From assembly GCA_029562645.1 (NCBI GenBank), contig JAKQUI010000069.1, positions 62,001 to 126,000 of the forward strand: a stretch of DNA of 64,000 bases. Reading direction: 5' to 3'. Source of the stretch: Spirochaetota bacterium. GTDB taxonomy: Bacteria > Spirochaetota > UBA4802 > JAKQUI01. Positions within the stretch are counted from its first letter, which is position 1; each line of letters begins with the position of its first letter. The position numbers and the translations under genes are program-made. The notes beneath the pieces are model-generated. The model was not told where the DNA came from, searched no databases, and saw nothing but the letters and a program-made list of their open reading frames with translations. Of this stretch, positions 33,460-42,027 are shown piece after piece.

Positions 33460-33533
33460 TCGGGGTGAGAGGATTTGAACCTCCGACGGCCTGGTCCCAA
33501 ACCAGGTGCGCTACCGGGCTGCGCCACACCCCG
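33460..33533 (-). tRNA. tRNA-Pro (anticodon TGG)
   Basis: Complete cloverleaf on the minus strand: acceptor CGGGGTG/CACCCCG, anticodon stem CCTGG/CCAGG with loop TTTGGGA, T arm with GGTTCAAATCC. It lies only 4 bp upstream of tRNA-Arg(TCT), so both come from one transcript. Confidence 0.95.
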
Positions 33534-33583
33534 CGATTTCAGTTGTCACGTACCGGCGCGCGGAGGGCGTGTCAATACTATTT

Positions 33584-34897
33584 TCACCACCGGGCCATGA
33601 GCGCATACGCGGCGATGCTCATCAAACTCATGACAAACAGGGTGATGAGGCTGTGCAACCCCATCGCGCTTCGCGTGAAAAGATACGCATAGAGCCCCTT
33701 GAGCAGATTGTTGGACATGGCCGCCAGGATGATGGCGAACACCGCCATGTGCGTGGCGATCTCGTGCGGAGACTGGACCACGCTGAGAATGAACGGGTCC
33801 ACGTCCGTGAAACCCATGACGAATGATAGCGCGTAAAACCCGGAGGTCCCCACATGGAGGATGGCGAAATGGCTCGCCGTTTTCACGATCACGAACAGGA
33901 CGGCGAAGACCAGCGCCGATTCAAGATCGAGCGGGTTCGCGTGGCTGCGTATCGACGATCCGCCGCCCGGCTCCGCTCCCGCGGCCGCCGCATCGGGCCC
34001 CTCATCGCGCCGCAGGCTGCGCACATAGACGACCGCGGCCAGGCCGATCCCGCACGCGGCCGCCGCCAGCAGGGGAACCATGAGCCCGGAAAAGGTCGCA
34101 TAGCTGAAAAAGCCCACCAGCGCCAGCATCCGCAGATACATCATCGACGACGCCAGGACGATGCCCGCGTAGTGGCGCGCGATGGCCCCTGTCGCGTCGG
34201 CGGCGAGCTCTCGCGCGCGCTTCGCCAGGACAATCGTGGTAATGGTGCTGGAGTAGGCGCCTCCGAGTACGGAAAAGAGAAATACCCCGCCGCGCCCCTT
34301 GAAGAATATCTGCAGCAGGTAGCTCACGTACGAAAGCCCGTTCACCGCGACCACGAAGAGCCATATCTTGAACGGATTGAGCCCCACCTCGGTGAAGTCC
34401 TGATTGGGCACCACCGGCAGGATCACCGCCGAGAGGAGCATGAACTTCACGAAGGTCGTCACCTCCTCCGGCGGGATCGTCCGCGCGAAGTTCTCCAGGT
34501 AGGTCCGGCTCTGCACGATGAGGATCATGAGGATGGTGATCGCCAGCGGCGCCCAGATCTCGCCGCGGGCGGCCAGCCCGCCGATCAGGTAGGTGATGAG
34601 CGCCGTGATCTCCGAGATGAAGCCGGAGCGGTCCTTTTTGATGTGATAATAATAAAACAGCGCGATGATGGCGCCGATGATCAGGGCGCCTACGATGAAA
34701 AATGAGAGTCGCTCCTTGTCGATCAGGTAGGCGATATAGCCGAACAGGCCGATCAGCGGATAGGTCCGCACCCCGCCGAACTTGATCGCGTGATTCTGAT
34801 AGCTGCTCTCGCGAACGACGCCGATCAGGAAGCTGAGCAGAAGCACGTAGGCGAGCCCGAAGGCGTCGCGGGAGACGTAGTTCAGCAGATCGCTCAT
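33584..34897 (-). CDS. MgtC/SapB and DUF4010-type membrane protein
   Basis: 437 residues with about twelve membrane spans. The N-terminal third is an MgtC/SapB-like domain (LLLSFLIGVVRESSYQ... KFGGVRTYPLIGLFGYIAYL, the RE and GG-RT features of the family), the rest is DUF4010-like (LNPFKIWLFVVAVNGLSYVSYLLQ, GAYSSTITTIVLAKRAR, and a last block with MSNNLLKGLYAYLF). A charged linker around 300-330 divides the last spans. Function of this fused family is unknown; a transport or magnesium-related role is often guessed. Its start overlaps the proS stop by 4 bp. Confidence 0.87.
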   Translation of the reverse strand: MSDLLNYVSRDAFGLAYVLLLSFLIGVVRESSYQNHAIKFGGVRTYPLIGLFGYIAYLIDKERLSFFIVGALIIGAIIALFYYYHIKKDRSGFISEITALITYLIGGLAARGEIWAPLAITILMILIVQSRTYLENFARTIPPEEVTTFVKFMLLSAVILPVVPNQDFTEVGLNPFKIWLFVVAVNGLSYVSYLLQIFFKGRGGVFLFSVLGGAYSSTITTIVLAKRARELAADATGAIARHYAGIVLASSMMYLRMLALVGFFSYATFSGLMVPLLAAAACGIGLAAVVYVRSLRRDEGPDAAAAGAEPGGGSSIRSHANPLDLESALVFAVLFVIVKTASHFAILHVGTSGFYALSFVMGFTDVDPFILSVVQSPHEIATHMAVFAIILAAMSNNLLKGLYAYLFTRSAMGLHSLITLFVMSLMSIAAYALMARW

Positions 34898-36621
34898 GAG
34901 GCGTTCAGGCGCGCACGCTCCTCGTCGATGATGGCGCGCACCGCCGACATCAGCCCGTCACGACCGACCTTGACCGTATCGCCGCCCGCGCGGCGCTTCA
35001 CCTCGATCTCGCCGCCCGAGAAATACCCCTTGCCAACCGTCACCCGTATGGGCATGCCGATAAGGTCCGCGTCGGCGAACTTGAAGCCGGGGGTCGCGTG
35101 CCGATCGTCATAGAGCACCTCGATCCCGGCGGCGCACAGCAGCGCATAGATCTCCTCGACGCGCGCGAGTTCATCATCGCTTTTTCCCAGCCCCACGAGG
35201 TGCACCGCGAATGGCGCGACCGACACGGGCCAGATGATGCCCTTGTCGTCATGGTGTTGCTCGATGATCGCCGCCATCGTCCGGTTCACGCCGATGCCGT
35301 AGCAGCCCATGATGGGCGTGATCGCCGCGCCCTTCTCGTCGAGCACGCTCACGTTCATCGACTTCGTGTATTTATACCCCAGCTTGAAGATGTGTCCCAC
35401 CTCGATCCCCTTCTTCTCGCCGAGGGGCGTTCCGCATGCGGGGCAGGCGTCCCCCGCCACCGCCAGGACAATATCACCCTCTTCTTTAATGGTAAAGTCG
35501 CGGCCGGGGTTGACGCCGTTGAAATGGACGTCCTTTTTGTTCGCCCCGGTGATTCCGTTCACGACGCCGCGCACGGCGATGTCGAACACCGTCCGGACCG
35601 CGAGCGCGTTCACCGGACCGGCGAAGCCGACCGGCGCCTTGGTCACCTCCTCCACCACCGAGTCCGGAGCAAGCTCGAGCTCCACGGCGCCGAGAAGGTT
35701 CCTGAGCTTCACCTCGTTGACGTCGCGATCGCCCGTTAGCACGGCCATCACCGGCTTCCCGTCGGCCAGATAGACCAGGCTCTTCAGGAATCGATCGGCC
35801 GTGCATCCGAAAAAGGCGACGAGGTCGTCGATGGTCTTCACGTCCGGCGTGGAGACCTCCGCACACGCGGCCGGCGTCTCACCGCCGCCTGCGGACGCCT
35901 TCCGGGCATGGGCGGCGCGCTCCTGGTTCGCCCGGTATCCGCATTGTGGGCAGATGAGCAGCACCTCCTCGCCCACCTCCGAGGCCACCATGAACTCCTC
36001 GGAGGCGCTCCCGCCCATCGCCCCCGTATCGGCCTCGACCGGAATGGTGTCGATCCCCGCGCGCTGGAAGATGCGGCGATACGCCTGCCGCATCGCCTGA
36101 TACGATGTCTCGAGGCCGGCCTCGTCCAGGTCAAAGGAATAGGCGTCCTTCATGATGAATTCCTTGCTGCGCATCACCCCGAAGCGCGGGCGGATCTCGT
36201 CGCGGAACTTGGTGTTGATCTGGTAGACGTTCAGCGGCAGGTCTCGGTACGACGAGATGAGCGAGCGGACCATGGCGGTGAAGGCCTCCTCGTGCGTGGG
36301 CGCGAGCGCATACGCCATCCCGTTGCGGTCCGTAATGCGGAACATCTCCTTGCCCATGGTGTCCCATCGGCCGGACTCCTTCCAGAGCTCCGCGCCGGTG
36401 AGCTCGGGCATGAGAAACTCCAGCGCCCCGGCGCGCTCCATCTCCTCGCGGATGATCGCGGTGATCTTCTGCAGGGCGCGAAGGCCCAGCGGCAGATAGG
36501 CGTACATCCCGGCGGTCTCCTTGCGGATGAGCCCGGCGCGGATCATCAGCCGGTGGCTTACCACGACAGCGTCGGAGGGATTTTCCTTGAGCGTGGGAAC
36601 GAGATAGCGGGTCAGTTTCAT
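34894..36621 (-). CDS. proS: Prolyl-tRNA synthetase (bacterial type with editing domain)
   Basis: 575 residues from the ATG at 36621 (MKLTRYLVPTLKENPSDA). Class II catalytic core with motif 2 (NTKFRDEIRPRFGVMRSKEFIMKDAYSF), the INS editing domain inserted in the middle (about 235-390, beginning TPDVKTIDDLVAFFG and removing wrongly attached alanine), motif 3 (PIMGCYGIGVNRTMAAIIEQ) and the C-terminal anticodon-binding domain. Charges tRNA-Pro. A tRNA-Pro gene lies 1.4 kb downstream on the same strand. Confidence 0.96.
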   Translation of the reverse strand: MKLTRYLVPTLKENPSDAVVVSHRLMIRAGLIRKETAGMYAYLPLGLRALQKITAIIREEMERAGALEFLMPELTGAELWKESGRWDTMGKEMFRITDRNGMAYALAPTHEEAFTAMVRSLISSYRDLPLNVYQINTKFRDEIRPRFGVMRSKEFIMKDAYSFDLDEAGLETSYQAMRQAYRRIFQRAGIDTIPVEADTGAMGGSASEEFMVASEVGEEVLLICPQCGYRANQERAAHARKASAGGGETPAACAEVSTPDVKTIDDLVAFFGCTADRFLKSLVYLADGKPVMAVLTGDRDVNEVKLRNLLGAVELELAPDSVVEEVTKAPVGFAGPVNALAVRTVFDIAVRGVVNGITGANKKDVHFNGVNPGRDFTIKEEGDIVLAVAGDACPACGTPLGEKKGIEVGHIFKLGYKYTKSMNVSVLDEKGAAITPIMGCYGIGVNRTMAAIIEQHHDDKGIIWPVSVAPFAVHLVGLGKSDDELARVEEIYALLCAAGIEVLYDDRHATPGFKFADADLIGMPIRVTVGKGYFSGGEIEVKRRAGGDTVKVGRDGLMSAVRAIIDEERARLNAS

Positions 36622-36673
36622 ACGGCAGCAGACTCCATCAGTGATATAGTCGGATGATCGGCGTCGGCGCGCG

Positions 36674-37702
36674 CTACCACCGGGGATCGGCGCGAAGCAA
36701 TGCTTCGGCGTCCGCCGGCGCCAGAGGCTTCCCGAACAGGTAGCCCTGCCCATAGTCGGCGCCCAGCTCTCGAAGCTTGTTCAGCGTCTCGGGCGTTTCG
36801 ACGCCCTCGGCGACGATCTTCATCCTCAGGGTATGCGCGAGGTGGATGATGATGCGCACGATCTCGTCGCTCTCCTCGTCGACGCCCATCCACCGGACAA
36901 AGGACTTGTCGATTTTAAGCACGTCAACCGGAAAATGGCGCAGGTAGCTCAGGCTGGAGTACCCGGTACCAAAATCGTCCATGTAGAGAGGAAACCCGTT
37001 CGCCTTCAGCTTGAGCAGGGCGATATTCGCCTGCTCCATGTCCTGCATGAGCGCCGATTCGGTGATCTCGAATCGGATCGTCCCCGGCGGCAGGCCGTAG
37101 GGAAGAACGGTCTCCCGAAGCACCTCCACCAGATCGGGATGGATAAACTGCACGGTGGACAGGTTCACGCTCACCGACAGCGGCCGTTCCGCGTGGATGA
37201 TCGCGCGCCACGCGGCGATCTGGCGCGCCGCCTCGGCAACCGCGAAAAACCCGAGCGCGATGATGAGACCGCTCTCCTCGGCAAGCGGAATGAAGTTGTC
37301 GGGACCCACCAGCCCCCGATCGGGATGATGCCAGCGAATGAGCGCCTCGAAACCGCTCACCCCGCCCGTTTCGAGCGACACGATGGGTTGATACACGAGC
37401 GCGAATTCCCCGCGCTCGATTGCGCGGGCCATCTCCGCCGCGTCGAAGCGCTTGCCCGTATCGACCGGGTGATGGGTCGCGGATTGCGTGCGGCCGGCGC
37501 CGAGCGCACCGTACTCGCGAAACCGCCCCTCGCCAAAGACGACAAGCGACGGGCGGTGCTCGACGATGGCCGGCTCGAGTGCCTGCGGACCATCCACAAC
37601 AACGACCTCGAAGCCGCCGCCCGCAAGGCGTTCGGACACGCGGTCGATGCGCTCCGGTTCGTCGTCAAGAAGCAGTATTTTCATGGGCGGCCGGTTTTTC
37701 AT
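36674..37702 (-). CDS. EAL-domain c-di-GMP phosphodiesterase with degenerate receiver
   Basis: 342 residues (an ATG at 37684 is an alternative start). Residues 7-60 begin like a response-regulator receiver (KILLLDDEPERIDRV), but where the phosphate-accepting Asp should follow the third strand the sequence is LVVFGEGRF, and the domain is cut short. From about residue 90 a full EAL domain follows: FEALIRWHHPD, SVNLSTVQF, FEITESALM, YMDDFGTGYSS, LKIDKSF, VAEGVET and YGQGYLFGKP, so all metal and catalytic residues are present. It should hydrolyse c-di-GMP to pGpG. Ends 52 bp before proS. Confidence 0.9.
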   Translation of the reverse strand: MKNRPPMKILLLDDEPERIDRVSERLAGGGFEVVVVDGPQALEPAIVEHRPSLVVFGEGRFREYGALGAGRTQSATHHPVDTGKRFDAAEMARAIERGEFALVYQPIVSLETGGVSGFEALIRWHHPDRGLVGPDNFIPLAEESGLIIALGFFAVAEAARQIAAWRAIIHAERPLSVSVNLSTVQFIHPDLVEVLRETVLPYGLPPGTIRFEITESALMQDMEQANIALLKLKANGFPLYMDDFGTGYSSLSYLRHFPVDVLKIDKSFVRWMGVDEESDEIVRIIIHLAHTLRMKIVAEGVETPETLNKLRELGADYGQGYLFGKPLAPADAEALLRADPRW

Positions 37703-37763
37703 TGCATTTTACCGTGCGCTGAGTCATCGTGCATACCCGGAAGGCCCAACGGGAGAGACCGGG

Positions 37764-38345
37764 ATGCGCATGGTACAACACACGAACGGATGGATCGCGA
37801 CAAGCATACGGGTCGCGCACACAGCATATCAAGCACTTTGCCTGGCCTCAATTTTTTTTCTTCAGTGCGGTTCGGCCGATACCATGGCCGAGCTCACGCG
37901 CGTGACCCGGCATACCGGGACCTCCGCTGGCGCCGTCGAGAGCGCACATCCCATCGACCGGGGAAAGACATACGAGTTATACTTCCGGATGGACCAGACC
38001 GACGAATGCCTCAAGGTCGGGCTCACCGCGAAAACCGTTGCCGCAGGTCTTGGCGGCGCGCACCGGATCGTCATCAGCTATTTCGCGGTGGACAAGCTGG
38101 TCGACATCAGCGCCTTCCAGAGCGTGGCGCCGGGGAAGAGCGTGTACTCGGAGATCGGGCGCAACTTCGACCACCGCTGGAACCGGGAACGCGAGCTACT
38201 CGTATGCTCGAGCCGGGAAGACCCGATCAAAAAATTTACACCCGGGCTGTATAAAATTCGCTTTACAACATTCAGCCCCGCGCCATTTAGCTTTGAGGTG
38301 ACCATTCACTCGAGACAGGCGATACGCTTTTTCGACCGTCCATGA
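37764..38345 (+). CDS. Hypothetical lipoprotein or exported protein
   Basis: 193 residues from the ATG at 37764, behind GGGAG; the frame upstream is shadow. After a polar start there is a hydrophobic stretch ending in LASIFFLQCGS, a probable loose lipobox, then a globular beta-rich domain (TYELYFRMDQTDECLKVGL, HRIVISYFAVDKLVDIS, FTPGLYKIRFTTFSPAPFSFEVTIHS). I do not recognise the family. It overlaps the next gene by 4 bp and is first in a three-gene operon with a TPR protein and a TetR regulator. Confidence 0.65.
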   Translation: MRMVQHTNGWIATSIRVAHTAYQALCLASIFFLQCGSADTMAELTRVTRHTGTSAGAVESAHPIDRGKTYELYFRMDQTDECLKVGLTAKTVAAGLGGAHRIVISYFAVDKLVDISAFQSVAPGKSVYSEIGRNFDHRWNRERELLVCSSREDPIKKFTPGLYKIRFTTFSPAPFSFEVTIHSRQAIRFFDRP

Positions 38346-38728
38346 GGAACTACGACGACATCGAGTCCGAAGACTGCTATGACATGGCCGTCGAGTGGCT
38401 CCACGCGCGCGATTACGAGAAGGCGATCGACTGCCTCAAGCGCTCCATCGCGCTCAACCCGAATTTCGTCTACGCCTATGTGACCCTCGCCCAGGCGCAG
38501 GCGCGCTCCGGACGGCTGTCGTCGGCGGTGGACACGCTGCTGCATGCGCTTCGTGTCGATCCCGCCTTCGACCGTCTGCACTGGCTCATCGCCAAGTACG
38601 CGCATAAGCGCGGCGACATCCCCACCGCGCTGGCGCATGTGAATGCGGCCATCGACATGACGGGATCGCCCCTGTATCTTCGGGGCAGGGAGATTATCTT
38701 GAACGCACGGAAGAGAGGGCGGCCATGA
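38342..38728 (+). CDS. Small TPR protein
   Basis: 128 residues, cytosolic, made of about three tetratricopeptide repeats: YDMAVEWLHARDYEKAIDCLKRSIALNPNF, then VTLAQAQARSGRLSSAVDTLLHALRVDPAF, then the WLIAKYAHKRGDIPTALAHVNAAI unit. No enzyme motif. Its ends overlap both neighbours by 4 bp (ATGA), so it is translated together with the lipoprotein and the TetR regulator; it may bridge one of them to a partner. Confidence 0.8.
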   Translation: MRNYDDIESEDCYDMAVEWLHARDYEKAIDCLKRSIALNPNFVYAYVTLAQAQARSGRLSSAVDTLLHALRVDPAFDRLHWLIAKYAHKRGDIPTALAHVNAAIDMTGSPLYLRGREIILNARKRGRP

Positions 38729-39360
38729 CCACGCAGCACCGGCACAAACGCAAGGACGGCCTTCGCCGACAGGCGCAGATCATGAGCCTGGCGATGCGGC
38801 TCTTTGCCGAGAAGGGCTATCACTCCACGTCGGTGGACGACATCATCACGGCCGCCCAGATCGTCAAGGGGACCTTCTACCTGCACTTCAAGAGCAAACA
38901 GGACCTTCTAAACAGCATCGTGGACACGCACCTCAACCTGCTGTACGAATCGCTCAAGATCCTCGACATCTCGCTCCCGCGCCCCCTCGACGAGATCCGC
39001 CAGCTCTACAGCGATGTCGGCGCGCAGCTCATGCAGGACCCCGAGCTCAAGGTGTTCGTCAAGCTCATGCTGCGCGAGGTGATGGGCCACGATTCGGGGT
39101 TTTTAAACAAGATTAATTCGTTCTTCATGGGGATGGCGCAGCTCTTCTCGCAGTACATCACCAAGGCGCAGGACGAGGGGCGCATCATCAAGTCCATCGA
39201 CCCCACCATCACCTCCTACAGCATCATCGGATCGGTCAAGGAGGTGCTCTTCCACTGGGCGGTGATGGACGAGAAGCTGGACATTCAGAAATCGATCAAC
39301 ACCATGATCGAGATCTACTTCACGGGCCTTATCGAACAGCCCTCAAAAGAAGTACGTTAG
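38725..39360 (+). CDS. TetR-family transcriptional regulator
   Basis: 211 residues. The N-terminal DNA-binding domain is textbook: RRQAQIMSLAMRLFAEKGYHSTSVDDIITAAQIVKGTFYLHFKSKQDLL. The C-terminal helical domain (from about residue 60) binds an unknown ligand and forms the dimer. Last gene of the lipoprotein-TPR-TetR operon; the stop runs 18 bp into the convergent PEGA gene. It may repress its own operon, but no operator was recognised upstream. Confidence 0.92.
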   Translation: MTTQHRHKRKDGLRRQAQIMSLAMRLFAEKGYHSTSVDDIITAAQIVKGTFYLHFKSKQDLLNSIVDTHLNLLYESLKILDISLPRPLDEIRQLYSDVGAQLMQDPELKVFVKLMLREVMGHDSGFLNKINSFFMGMAQLFSQYITKAQDEGRIIKSIDPTITSYSIIGSVKEVLFHWAVMDEKLDIQKSINTMIEIYFTGLIEQPSKEVR

Positions 39361-40818
39361 CGCCACACCGGCCGAGCGGAACCCGATCGATTGCGCCTGC
39401 ACCGCGGGACGGCGCGCGTCCTCCGGGCGCGGGAGCCCGGGGTCCCAGTAGAAGGCGATGTCGATATCGTACTGCCGGACATCGAGCAAATAAAACACAC
39501 CGGCCGACACCAGGAGGGTCACCGCGGCGTAGATGGAGTAGGTTTGATATAATCGATAGGTGTCGATCCGCTCGTCGGCGCGCCGCTTGAGATCGTCGTA
39601 GCTGTTTCGCTCCTCCGGGGTCGGATTGTTGGGATCCTTGAATGAAAAACCGCGGACCTTCGCACGCTCGTCCTCCATGCGGATGTCCAGATAGAACGAC
39701 GAGACCGCGCACACCGCGGCCCCGATGAGCGAGACCTTGAAGGCCGTCATGTACCAGGTGGTGCGGCTGAAATAGTAATCCTCGTCCCGGCCGGGCTCCA
39801 GCGAAAAGTCGATGGTGGTTTCCTTGAGCTCGTCCAGCTTGATCGTCTTGAATTTCGTGACGTGCCCGTCCTTCGCGACGCGAAGCCGATATGTCCCCGC
39901 GCGAAGGTTCTTGATCTCGAGGGGGCTCACGCCGACCAGCCGCGAATCGAGATAGACCGAGGCCTTTTCCGGATTCGTCACCACCCGGATGGTCCGGTCC
40001 CCCGGCTTGAGAAGTTGCTGGAGCTCGAGGGTCACCGATATAACGCCGTGCGTGGGCACGGTAACCGCCGATTCGGCCTCGAGCTGATCTTCGGTCCGGA
40101 CCTCGATCCGGTGGTCTCCCGACTCGATCACGAGGTTCTCGACGTCGGTCTTGCCGAAATAGCGGTTGTCGACGTACAGTCCGGCCCCTTTGGGGATCGA
40201 GTGGACGGTCAAATACCCGTAGTTATGAATAATCAGCTTCATGACATCGACCGCTAAACGGTCGATGAGCACATTGATCTCCTTGAGCGTCCCCGCATGC
40301 GTGACCGTTCCGGCGGCGTCGTGGAAACGGTTGTCCACGGTTACGCCAACGGACAGGCGGTCGCCGCGGTAGGTCACCGTTCCCGCTATGGTCACGTCGG
40401 GCGCACGGTTCCCCACCGGAGCATACACCGCATCCCGCTGCTTCGGCTTCGCGTCTTTCGGATCGTCAACGAACCGAATCGCAAGGTGCGTAAACCTCTC
40501 GCCGTCCTGTTTCGATGGTGCGTCCACGTTGTGGGTCTTACGATCGAATTCGAGAATCGGCCGCGGGACCTTGATGCTTTTGTATATCCGAATGCGGTCC
40601 CGGAGGATGTTCGCCACCAGCTTCTTCAGATACGCCCGCGTGGGATCGGTTTCGCCGGAAAACTCCCGCATCTCGATCAGGAAATCCTGGCGATACTCGC
40701 TCTTCCGCTCGATGGCGTACGGCGCCTTTTTGATCGCGTCCGCATGCGCCACGCCCGCAAGTCCCTGAAGACCCATCACGATGGCGGCCGCAACGCCCAA
40801 TAGATTTTTATGGTTCAT
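39343..40818 (-). CDS. PEGA-domain envelope protein
   Basis: 491 residues with a signal peptide (residues 1-26, ending GVAHA). Residues 25-200 form a domain that looks like the periplasmic part of lipoprotein-type TolB/CsgG-like proteins (ILRDRIRIYKSIKVPRP... APDVTIAGTVTYRGDRLSVGV). Two PEGA repeats follow (GYLTVHSIPKGAGLYVDNRYFGKTD and RTIRVVTNPEKASVYLDSRLVGVSPLEI). Then come two membrane spans and a C-terminus ending in Phe-Phe, which resembles an outer-membrane targeting end. Probably a cell-envelope structural protein of spirochaetes. Confidence 0.85.
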   Translation of the reverse strand: MNHKNLLGVAAAIVMGLQGLAGVAHADAIKKAPYAIERKSEYRQDFLIEMREFSGETDPTRAYLKKLVANILRDRIRIYKSIKVPRPILEFDRKTHNVDAPSKQDGERFTHLAIRFVDDPKDAKPKQRDAVYAPVGNRAPDVTIAGTVTYRGDRLSVGVTVDNRFHDAAGTVTHAGTLKEINVLIDRLAVDVMKLIIHNYGYLTVHSIPKGAGLYVDNRYFGKTDVENLVIESGDHRIEVRTEDQLEAESAVTVPTHGVISVTLELQQLLKPGDRTIRVVTNPEKASVYLDSRLVGVSPLEIKNLRAGTYRLRVAKDGHVTKFKTIKLDELKETTIDFSLEPGRDEDYYFSRTTWYMTAFKVSLIGAAVCAVSSFYLDIRMEDERAKVRGFSFKDPNNPTPEERNSYDDLKRRADERIDTYRLYQTYSIYAAVTLLVSAGVFYLLDVRQYDIDIAFYWDPGLPRPEDARRPAVQAQSIGFRSAGVALTYFF

Positions 40819-40835
40819 AGAAGGAATGGATAATA

Positions 40836-40869
40836 ATAACCCTTCTCCGGAAACGGCGAGAAGGGTTAT
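40836..40869 (-). terminator. Hairpin terminator between the MORN and PEGA genes
   Basis: A perfect 12-bp stem (ATAACCCTTCTC paired with GAGAAGGGTTAT) with a 10-base loop lies between the stop of the MORN gene and the start of the PEGA gene. On the minus strand it is followed by TATTATCC, a weak U-rich run. It would end the MORN transcript. Confidence 0.6.
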
Positions 40870-40895
40870 CGGTCCCGGTACGATCCTGGTCGAAA

Positions 40896-41345
40896 CTACT
40901 GACCGATATATCGTCCCTTTTCGAACTTGCCCGTGCGCTTGGTCCCGTCGGGCGCGGTGTAGGTGCCGGCGCCGTCCATCTTACCGTCCTTCCACTCGCC
41001 CTCGTATTTTTCCCCGGATTTCCAGGTGTAGGTTCCCTTGCCGTGGCGGTTGTCGTTGTTGAAATCGCCTTTATAGACATCGCCAACGGAGTATTTATAC
41101 TCCCCCGAACCGGAGCGCTTGCCATCCTTCCAGGCCCCTTTGTAGAGGTCGCCGGTCTTCCAGTTGTACTCGCCCTGGCCGCCGCGCTGGGTCCCCTTGA
41201 ATTCGCCGACATAATGGTCGCCGCTATTGTATTTCGCCTTTCCCTTGCCGTCGATGCAATTGCCATCGACGCATTCCTTCGGTTGTGTCGCGCAAGCAAC
41301 CAATAGAGCGACAACGAAAGCGAACATCGTCATACCAATTCTCAT
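40896..41345 (-). CDS. MORN-repeat lipoprotein
   Basis: 149 residues from the ATG at 41345 (GGAGG 5 bp upstream). The signal MRIGMTMFAFVVALLVAC ends in a lipobox with LVAC. The mature part is about five MORN repeats of 23 residues (YNSGDHYVGEFKGTQRGGQGEY, YKGAWKDGKRSGSGEYKY, YKGDFNNDNRHGKGTYTW, YEGEWKDGKMDGAGTY). MORN repeats form an extended beta-sheet hairpin stack; in bacteria the role is unclear. Outer-surface or periplasmic lipoprotein. Confidence 0.9.
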   Translation of the reverse strand: MRIGMTMFAFVVALLVACATQPKECVDGNCIDGKGKAKYNSGDHYVGEFKGTQRGGQGEYNWKTGDLYKGAWKDGKRSGSGEYKYSVGDVYKGDFNNDNRHGKGTYTWKSGEKYEGEWKDGKMDGAGTYTAPDGTKRTGKFEKGRYIGQ

Positions 41346-41452
41346 ATCATCCTCCACACTTTTTTATAACTGTTAATCAACAATTCCATAGTAAGTACAT
41401 CATATAGCCGAATCATCGTTGCAAGAAGAAATTTTATTAAAACGTCAATAAA

Positions 41453-42025
41453 TTACCGCCTCGACAGGCGCAGGCGATCGAAATCGGAGCGCGTGAACAG
41501 CGAAACGACCGGAATGCCCAGCGCCTCGATGCTCTCGCGGCCGCCCTCTTCGCGATCGATGATCACCAGCGCCTTCGTCACCGCAAGCCCCGACTCGCGC
41601 ATGCGTTCGACGGCGGTGATGGTCGATCCGCCCGTCGTGATCACATCGTCGACGACGATCACGTTTTGTACGTTCTCCAGATTTCCCTCGATCCACTTCT
41701 GCGTCCCGTGCTTCTTGGGCTCCTTGCGAACGATCAGCGGCGTGATGTTCGTGTCGTTCCGATACGCTTCGAGCGCGGTCGCCAGCGCGATGGGATCGGC
41801 CCCGAGGGTGAGTCCGCCGATCGCCTCCGCGCCCGACCCGGCGATCTGCTCGAACATCAAGCGCCCAACAAGGTACAGGCCCTGCGGGGTGAGCGTGGTC
41901 GCCTTGCAGTCGAAATAGTAAAAGCTCTCGCGTCCCGACACCAGCGTAAACGGCGGGTCCTCGCGATAGATAAATGAACGTGTGTACAGCAACTCGAGCA
42001 ACTGGTCGCGTTCGGCGTGTGCCAT
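41453..42025 (-). CDS. pyrE: Orotate phosphoribosyltransferase
   Basis: 190 residues from the ATG at 42025 with GGAGAGG upstream. It has the type I PRTase PRPP motif VIVVDDVITTGGSTI, the SGRESFYYFDCK loop for orotate, and the VRKEPKKHGTQKWIEG flexible loop that closes over the substrate. It joins orotate to PRPP to make OMP in pyrimidine synthesis. The start lies 2 bases after the stop of rarA, so it is translated with that unrelated DNA-repair gene. Confidence 0.94.
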   Translation of the reverse strand: MAHAERDQLLELLYTRSFIYREDPPFTLVSGRESFYYFDCKATTLTPQGLYLVGRLMFEQIAGSGAEAIGGLTLGADPIALATALEAYRNDTNITPLIVRKEPKKHGTQKWIEGNLENVQNVIVVDDVITTGGSTITAVERMRESGLAVTKALVIIDREEGGRESIEALGIPVVSLFTRSDFDRLRLSRR

Positions 42026-42027
42026 GG

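Noticed and set aside
33300-33692. Plus-strand frame of 130 codons with a seemingly conserved RQTGIEPVTHSLEGC segment
   Set aside because: This is a translation of the antisense of tRNA-Arg and tRNA-Pro, a known source of false conserved proteins.
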